From the NCBI GenBank assembly GCA_004802705.1, contig SGPL01000314.1:1-39891 (forward strand): DNA of 39,891 nucleotides, in the 5' to 3' direction. The DNA comes from Bondarzewia mesenterica. Taxonomy: Eukaryota; Basidiomycota; Agaricomycetes; Russulales; Bondarzewiaceae. Below the pieces are notes generated by a model. That model was given only the letters and a program-made list of their open reading frames with translations, made no database searches and was not told the DNA's origin. The translations under genes were made by a program, and so were the position numbers. Below are positions 33,239 to 39,891 of the stretch, piece by piece; position 1 is the stretch's first letter; each line of letters starts with the position of its first letter.

Positions 33239-35133
33239 ATGTATACAAGACACTCTACCGTATCAGAGGCATATTCAGTCCTCGGGCTGGAAGAGGTCAG
33301 TGCAAGAGGTGCTCGTTTGATAGGCTCATGTAACATCTTCACAAAGGGGTGTTCAATTGAAGTCGTGAAAAGCACGTACAAGCAGGTGCGACATTCCGCC
33401 GGTCACCGGATACCTTCTGCTCTTTCTCATAAATTTCTAGCTTGCTCTGCGCACGCATCCCGATAAGAACCCCGGGAATGAAGAAGCCACTACTAAATTT
33501 CAAAGTCTCAGCGAGGCCTACAGCGTTCTTCTGAAGCACCTTGACCGCTCTGGTCCTCCACCTCGCCATACCCACTTCCATCCATTTGATGCCTACGATG
33601 ACGATCTATACGCCGATGATGACTATGAAGAATACTCCGACGATGATTATTCTGACGAAGATGTGAACATGGCTTTTTACATGTGAGTTACTTGCGAGTG
33701 GCACTCTCGCAGGTGCCTTTGTTGAAACTCGAATGAATTGTAGGTTCCTCTTCGAGGAGTTATATAGGGGAAACTCTCGAGCTTGTGTGTTCAACAACTC
33801 TTTTTTCTTCAAAGGGGGACTAACTTCGTGTCGTAGACTCCTTCAGTTCCCAATCTCAACCGGAAAGGAAGCAGTCTGAGTACGACGCTAGCTATGTTCG
33901 TTACATGCGTGAGCAGCAGGAAGCTGCGGAAGCCCGTAGGGCTAAAGAGGCTGCTGACCGCAAAGCTGCGTTAGAGAAGCAGCGTGACGAAGGTTTTTTC
34001 TTTTCTAGCATCATCTTTTTCACTATATTAATTGGGTGCAACAGAGCGGAGACAGGCTGAAAAACGACAGAAGGCCAAAGCCTCTGAAAAGAAGGCTGCG
34101 GCAGAGGCATCTCGCAGTTTGGCTGAAAAGGCCGTCCGCACACGGCAAGAGAAAGCGCAGGCCCTTCGCTCTGCGGTGTTTGCTGCGGCTCGACGGGGCG
34201 ACGCTGAAAAGGTGAGGAAAGGTATCTGGGAGGACGAGGTTGACGCCGCTGGTGGCGAAGCGAGGATCGGATACGAGAGTTTCTTGAAATCGATGCCCTC
34301 GGATCCCAAGGAGACTTTGCTGCACATAGCTGCGAAGAAGGGTAACACCGAGCTCGTTGAATGGCTTGACGCTCATAGTACGTACTTCGTTGAACCGTAT
34401 GACCCTCAATTAACATTTCTTTGGACTTGGAGATACCGATCCGGAGGAGCGCGACTCTAACGGATTGACTGCCTTCCATCTAGCTCTTCAGGCCGGCCAC
34501 ATTCCCATTTTGGAGCACTTCTTCGAAGCATATCCAACTAAAGACGCCGATCATGAAGCCATCTATGACCCCCCGCCATCCACGAGTCTTCTTCGCCTTG
34601 CCATAGACTCCAAGACCCCCGAATCTGTCTGGATGGTCTTGGACAAGCAGCTCTTTCTCCCCAAGGATATCGAAGAGGCATGGACTTGGGTCTCCTCACC
34701 TGCCGGAAAGAAGGCTCTCTCAGCTGAACCAAAGAAGAAGGCGAGGAAAGACGGTGGGGTATTTGACGAGATTTTCAACCTCCTGATGTCTTTCGGAAAC
34801 TCCAACTCGCCTCTTCCCCCTAAAGCCCCCGCTTCATATCCTCCTCCACCTTCGCCGTCGAAAGCGGAGTCTTCTTCCGACAAAAGTGCACCCACTTCCG
34901 AGGCTCGGCCGTCTCCGTCTCCACGGCCCCGTGCATATTATCGTGGGCGCGGACGAGGGAAGCGCGGCCAACAGCCGGGGTTCCCTTCGCCTCCTGCGCA
35001 TACTCCCCAAGTGCCCGTCGAGAATGCTGGGGCCGCGCAGCAAAGGCCCAACGACGGGCGTGGGAGGGGCAGAGGTCGTGGCCGTGGGCGAGGCCGAGGA
35101 CGGGACGCCGCACCGCCTGCCTCTGCAATATAG
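33239..35133 (+). CDS. J-domain (Hsp40) protein with ankyrin repeats and RG-rich tail
   Basis: The ATG at 33239 opens [20 protein letters not shown], followed by [10 protein letters not shown] and [23 protein letters not shown] is the motif that stimulates Hsp70. [15 protein letters not shown] closes helix IV. A strongly acidic stretch ([20 protein letters not shown]) comes next. A long charged coiled-coil/helical arm ([40 protein letters not shown]) follows. Two or three ankyrin-like units come after ([60 protein letters not shown]). The C-terminus is Pro/Ser-rich and ends in a [16 protein letters not shown] block typical of RNA- or G4-binding RG/RGG proteins. Arm and charge pattern loosely recall ribosome-associated J proteins, but this combination is not one I can name. 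The function is inferred as an Hsp70 co-chaperone. One intron has a weak GTTTTT donor (about 33993). Confidence 0.85.
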
Positions 35134-35679
35134 TTCACCATCCATTTCAGCGACATCATCATATCCTCTCTACATCCTCTCTTGCGCGTCCATTTTCCTG
35201 TAGCCCGTTTGTACCTCATCCTTGTCCTGTTATTCTTGTTTGCACGCTTCCACAGTGTCCGTCGCTTTCTTCACCATAGCACCCCGTCATTGCATATCCC
35301 GTCATGTCTGTTGTTGCATGTTGTCTACTACATATACTTGCCGTGCTTACTCGCTGCGACATCTTCCGTATAAACCCTCTCTTAAGCTTTTGTACAGCTC
35401 GATTATTTTGGTCTACACTTTTTTGAACTCGTGACATCGAATACTTTATTTCAAATATCTGTGACTTCGAATAACACTCGAATAACGATGTGTTGATAAA
35501 ATTACTTGATTTTTCTTTGTCACGCTTCTTTGAGGTGACGGTGTCCGAGGGGCATCTGTGCCACAATAAACATCTGCAAACACCCCTTCGCCAATTACGA
35601 CGACGTCAACGGCAGTCTTTCTGACGGCTTCGGCTACTCATATTCTTACTCGCCTTCACTTCGTGGGATTTCTAGCAAG
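35134..35679. other. intergenic between the J-ankyrin gene and LUC7
   Basis: This is about 550 bp, T/C-rich on the plus strand. It holds the 3' region of the J-ankyrin gene and the LUC7 promoter. No conserved frame or RNA gene is visible. Confidence 0.5.
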
Positions 35680-37052
35680 ATGGGTCGACTCGCAGAAATG
35701 CAGCGTAGGCTGTTGGAGGTGCGTGTATGAAGATGATACCATGCGAGGTCTGCTAACAAGTATTCACCCTGTAGCAAATGATGGGTCCGGAAGCCATGGG
35801 CGTAGCAAACGCAAACCTCGTATGGTCGGACGACAAAGTGTGCAGGAACTTCCTGTGCGGGACGTGCCCACACACGCTTTTCACGAACACAGTAAGTTCG
35901 CGTCTCGCGCCGTCTCCCGTCCCATAGCGTTCGTCCTGACGGAGCTCCCCAGAAAATGGACCTGGGCGCATGCCCCAAGTCGCATACGGAACGACTGAAG
36001 ACCGAGTTTTTGGCAGAACGTGAGGCGAGCCCGAACGATCCCATCTTTTTGCGGTTCCAGACGGAGTACGAGTCGAACATCTTCGCGTTTGTGGACGAGT
36101 GTGACCGAAGGATCCGAACGGCGCAGAGGCGGTTGGAGAAGACGCCGGAGGAGAACGCGAAGACGACGAACTTGGTTGAGTCGTTTATTTCTGGCTCTGA
36201 TGACGAGGTGCTCTGGCTGACATGGTGCTCGTGACAGATGAGAGAAATTGCTGAGATTGAGTTGGCCATTCAAGGAGGTACGGAGAAGATCGAGACTTTG
36301 GGTAAGTCAGCATATGACGCGCTTCTTCCGCTTATAGCTTGGTATGGAGAGTGCTGATTCGCCCCTCTCTAGGCGAACAGGGTAAGGTGGAGGAATCCAT
36401 GAAGGAGATGGCTGCTATCGAGGCCCTCAAGAGCGAGAAGGGGGAAAAGGAGGTGCGTCATCAGGGCTCTTTTCAGATTGTTCGAATCCTAATTTTTCTC
36501 TTTTTCAGCGAGAATTGCAGCAACTCACGGATACGTCTGGGGCCTCTGGCCACCAGAAACTGCGAGTCTGTGACGTCTGCGGCGCATACCTATCCGTGCT
36601 CGATTCCGATCGTCGACTGGCGGATCATTTTGGTGGGAAGGTATGCATTCGTTCTTCTCGCAGCGTCGGTCTCAGCTCACCGTCACTCTCCTCCCAGATG
36701 CATCTTGGCTATCACGAGCTCCGCAACATGTTGCTCAAGTTCAAGGAGGATCGCGAAAAGCGCAAGTCGCAACCCGCGCCCTCCGCCCCGTCCGGCGGGC
36801 CGCCAGGCGGAGGACCTCCAAGGGGTGGAGAGCGCTCTTCGCGGGATGATTTCAGGGATCGGGATCGAGACGGTGATCGGGAGCGAGGATATGACAGGCA
36901 TTCTTCGCGGTACGAGTGAGTGTTCTACGCTAGAATATCACCATCTGCGGGTCAGACGCATCGTTTTGCATTGCTGATCTTCCCCATTTGTGCACAGTGA
37001 TCGTCGCAGAGGCAGGGAGCGCTCTCGTTCGCCTGGGCGCAGGCGGTATTAG
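35680..37052 (+). CDS. LUC7: U1 snRNP-associated protein LUC7
   Basis: Luc7 stabilises U1 snRNA on the 5' splice site and affects 5' splice-site choice. MGRLAEMQRRLLEQMMGPEA starts at 35680, then VWSDDKVCRNFLCGTCPHTL. The first finger is CCCH type (CRNFLCGTCPHTLFTNTKMD followed by GACPKSH). A long helical region follows (FVDECDRRIRTAQRRLEKTP, MREIAEIELAIQGGTEKIET). The second, C2H2-type finger is LRVCDVCGAYLSVLDSDRRL followed by DHFGGKMHLGYHELR. The tail is Gly/Pro and Arg/Asp-rich and ends RRRGRERSRSPGRRRY, a short RS domain; TAG at 37050-37052. All introns keep frame. Length and order are normal for the LUC7L family. Confidence 0.96.
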
Positions 37053-37981
37053 TGCCCGCATCATTCTTCAGTCGTTTGTACTGTTCTCTTGTGTTTTTTC
37101 TTTCCTGTCAGCATTTTCTTGCATGGTTGCAGTTCTAGCCACTGTTCACTGTATCGGTAATATACAAGTCCTGCTTTGCGTTGGTGTGGGGGCGGAGTTG
37201 TCAAGCGTGAAGGGTACCTTTCCGGACGGCCATCCGATAGGAAGGGTCCAAGCTAGTGCCCACGCTTGACGTATTTGTTTTGAACCTTTAGTCGACGCAC
37301 TTGACGCTATCTGGACAAGTCGAATACCCAGAACATTGTGCAGTCGCCCGCCGCCGATCAGGCCTCAGGACGTTGGTGGACTTGTGACGGATAATCGGAA
37401 TGCATCGTTGGCATCGAATTCCTTAGGCTACGCATATTGCGAGCCTCATGGACGTGGGTCCACGGTGAGTGCTAGCGTAAGCGAAAATGTCACAAGTGTG
37501 ACAGTGACGTGTAGCCTTAAGGCTGACATGCGGGCAGGCAACGACTCGTCGAGTGAGCTTGTGTGGACTGTTTCTTGATCAGCGTCACTCGTCGTTGTTC
37601 CCCTTTGTCTTGTTCGTATTGTACTGGAACTTTCGCGCGCACAAACTCTGTGTGAGATATTGTATTGTGGTAGAGCCGGACAAGAGCAGTGGTTCCGGGA
37701 CCCGGTGGACTGAGATCGAGTCCGCCACAGAGTTTCCATAGCCGTCAATTTCTCCCGAAGATTTTATCCTAGTACTAGAACTACTTACTCTGTGCGTCTT
37801 CCTCTGTTCCTTCCTCTCTCCCTATCGCGGCTTCAGTTTATGCTTGCTCAACGAACAGCTTACTTCAGTGTCCCCCGCCGTCTTTTCTTCACTACTCCTT
37901 CGTTTTCGATATCCAACAACCCCATAAAGTCCGTCTTATCACTTCTCTGCAGTTACAGACTGCACACTTGCTCCTCTGAAC
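37053..37981. other. intergenic upstream of the Ser/Pro-rich regulator gene
   Basis: This is about 930 bp with no supported coding frame. The last ~200 bp are pyrimidine-rich (CTTCCTCT-type), which is usual just upstream of fungal start sites. A long regulated promoter fits a regulatory gene, but no site could be named. Confidence 0.45.
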
Positions 37982-39891
37982 ATGGCTTCCCCCCACGATG
38001 TTCAGTTTCAGCACATCTCCGTACCTGAAGGCGTCGCCTCTCCACATTCCGACTCTGCGCTTTCATCACACCCGACCCCCGCCATCCCCCAACAGACTCC
38101 CTTTCCCAACGACGTCGCTCATAACGGTGCCATTCCAATGGATGTCTCCCTCTCCTCCATCACTGCTATGGACGTAGCTTCCGCCATGGACATTCTTAGC
38201 TCTGCCCCACCGCACGACCGAGCCCCCACCCCCGGTGCGATGTCTAACTTTCATCCTGTGCTCAATGGCTTTCTTCCCGGGGAATCTCAGCCAGACATGC
38301 CTCGACCCGTCCAGTCATCTCCCGGCGGGACTTCCGTGTCTAGCTATGCGTCTCATGCATCATCCCCAGCGATGCCAGGCATAAACCCCGCTTTTACTGT
38401 CACCCCATCATCCATCGCCTCCGCTCTTGATAGCATGGCTGTTCCCATCGGCCGTGACCGTTCTAATTCCCGCGCATCCCCCGGCTACTTCTTTGGCTCA
38501 GCTGCAGAGCTGGGATACTCGGGAACCAACAGCGGTCCTCCCACCTCCAGCCATGGGTCGGGATTTCAGTTTCCCCCTTCGGAATTCGAAGGTCAGTCTT
38601 TTGCGGAGAGGGAGGGATCGCCAGACATCCCCGGAGGTCCTCATCTGATGGTGGTTGGCGACATGTTGAAAAAGTGAGCGGGGATGCCACCGTGTTTTCC
38701 CGTGCACGATTTATTTGACCTTGTTTACAGCATCGTGCACACGGCCAACTCTGCTCGACAAGCCTGCTCTTTAGGTCAAAGCGTTGCTGCGGGAGTAAGG
38801 ATTGATGAGCTGAAAAAGACGATTGCATTGGTGTCGGAGCTGATTGCCGCGACCAGGCTTGTGGACGGGCCGAGTCCGCCTGCAGATTCTACTTCTTCTC
38901 ATGGATCAGCAGTCGGCACGGGTTCTACCCGCGCATCGCCCCCGACTTTCTCTTCGACGGCATCCAGCGTTCAGCTCTCGATGACCAGCCTTCCGATTTC
39001 TGCTGTAGGGTCAATCGATTCGCAGCCTCACGACGGTCAGAACGTCGTGGACTTGACCGAGTCGAGGAAACGCTGCGCGTCGTCTATGGCCGGGGGACCG
39101 TGTCATCAAGGTTCTGAAAATGGAGCCTCAGGAAGATTTGCCTTTGCCAGGCCCACCTGCTCATCCGCCGTTCTCTTTCTCTTCGACTGCTAATGTACCA
39201 CCGCCGCCCGCTATAGAGCCTCATTCTATGCCTGCCTATCATTCCAACTCCCCGTCCGCTCCCTCATCCCGTCCCACGAGCTCAGCTGGGCTCTCCTTGC
39301 ACCATCAACTGAATTTGTATCAGCCGCAGCAGATAACTAATCCGTTACCCTCTCACTACCCTCCGCCCCCTCTGAATCTTTCATCGGCTATGTCGCGGCA
39401 GTCCATCGACTTTAACCCGCCTCAGTCGGCTCCCCCTGCGCACGCATCCCACGTTTCCGGCAATATGACACCATTCGGACATCCACCAGATTCCGCCGGT
39501 CCTTGGACGAGCAGCGCTGCTGCGTTTCCGCAGCAACGGCATCACCACACGATATCGGGCAGTTCATTAAACAACGGCGTGGGCATGCCGGATCTGATGA
39601 TGGGATTCCCTCCTGGACCATCTTTCGCTGCCGCTGCATCTTCCCAGCATCCATCCGTTCCCATAGCTTCGTCCGGCAGCGCAATCAGCTCGTCCTTACG
39701 TCAAGACGTCACCCGCATGTCACGCTCCTCATCCATCTCGAACCCGTCTGGTGATCCCTTCGCGTTCGGCCTGCCTGACGGAGGCCCGATCGACGAGCGG
39801 ATGGACTTCCGCCCGTCGCGCCCGTCCACAGCCATGTCACAGAGCCCTGGCGAGTCCTCACAGGATTACGACTATGACAACGACGACCGTG
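37982..39891 (+). CDS. Ser/Pro-rich putative transcriptional regulator, 5' part, with an apparent +1 frameshift
   Basis: ATG at 37982 opens MASPHDVQFQHISVPEGVAS. Exon 1 (about 230 codons) is disordered and rich in Ser, Pro and Ala. After an intron the only structured part appears: a helical block (MLKNIVHTANSARQACSLGQ, VRIDELKKTIALVSELIAAT). VVDLTESRKRCASSMAG then meets a G5 run at 39092-39096, after which the frame is one base off. Reading the other frame gives DRVIKVLKMEPQEDLPLPG and a long Ser/Pro/His-rich stretch, open to the last base of the window with an acidic DYDYDNDDR. Composition, a KMEPQ sumoylation-like motif and the long promoter suggest a transcription regulator whose DNA-binding domain lies beyond the window. 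That is inference, and no domain is visible here. Confidence 0.7.

Noticed and set aside
35050..35105. GC-rich repeat as a microsatellite or G-quadruplex element
   Set aside because: It is explained by codons for the RG-rich tail of the J-ankyrin protein.

Overview
The window is nuclear DNA from a filamentous basidiomycete, most likely an Agaricomycete. The genes are compact and densely split by introns of about 50-60 nt with GT-AG ends and CTNAY-like branch sites. The family set is fungal: BCS1, VMA8, GID4, BUD23, a Yck-type casein kinase, and a JmjC protein with the ZZ-like finger typical of mushrooms. Scattered Ns (about 11636-11887, 13285, 27236 and 27245) show it is a draft assembly. Exons were assigned by eye from reading frame, splice sites and family conservation. 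No search was run.

Left part (1-11 kb): the 3' end of a DUF726/TMCO4-like gene; a LEA_2-type single-pass membrane protein (-); a HEI10/Zip3-family meiotic RING protein (-); a divergent multi-exon JmjC gene (+) about 160 bp away; and a plasma-membrane type casein kinase I (-). Between 11 and 14.5 kb no gene can be named. That stretch holds Ns, spliced-looking minus-strand fragments and a two-copy tandem repeat of about 213 bp.

Middle (14.5-25.5 kb): the GID E3-ligase substrate receptor Gid4/Vid24 (-); a gene-poor stretch; a DHA2-type MFS drug/H+ antiporter (-) with an 18-nt microexon and a GC-AG intron; Ran GTPase (+); and the mitochondrial AAA chaperone BCS1 (+).

Right part (25.5-39.9 kb): tightly packed housekeeping genes. 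These are BUD23 (18S rRNA methyltransferase), BET3 (TRAPP), mitochondrial uS13, XAP5/FAM50, an intron-containing tRNA-Phe, V-ATPase subunit D, FRG1, a J-domain/ankyrin/RG-rich protein, LUC7 (U1 snRNP), and a Ser/Pro-rich putative regulator that runs off the window. The genes are not a pathway cluster. Several concern RNA and ribosome biogenesis (BUD23, XAP5, FRG1, LUC7, uS13m, tRNA-Phe), which is ordinary eukaryotic housekeeping mixture.

The strongest technical observation is three apparent +1 frameshifts, each in a homopolymer inside an otherwise intact gene (T6 at 5862-5867, A7 at 30463-30469, G5 at 39092-39096). They look like sequencing insertions and would break automatic gene models. 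I saw no clear new biological system. The best biological leads are the HEI10-like gene, the J-ankyrin-RG protein, the modified Gid4, the unidentified 11.5-14 kb region and the non-canonical splicing events.
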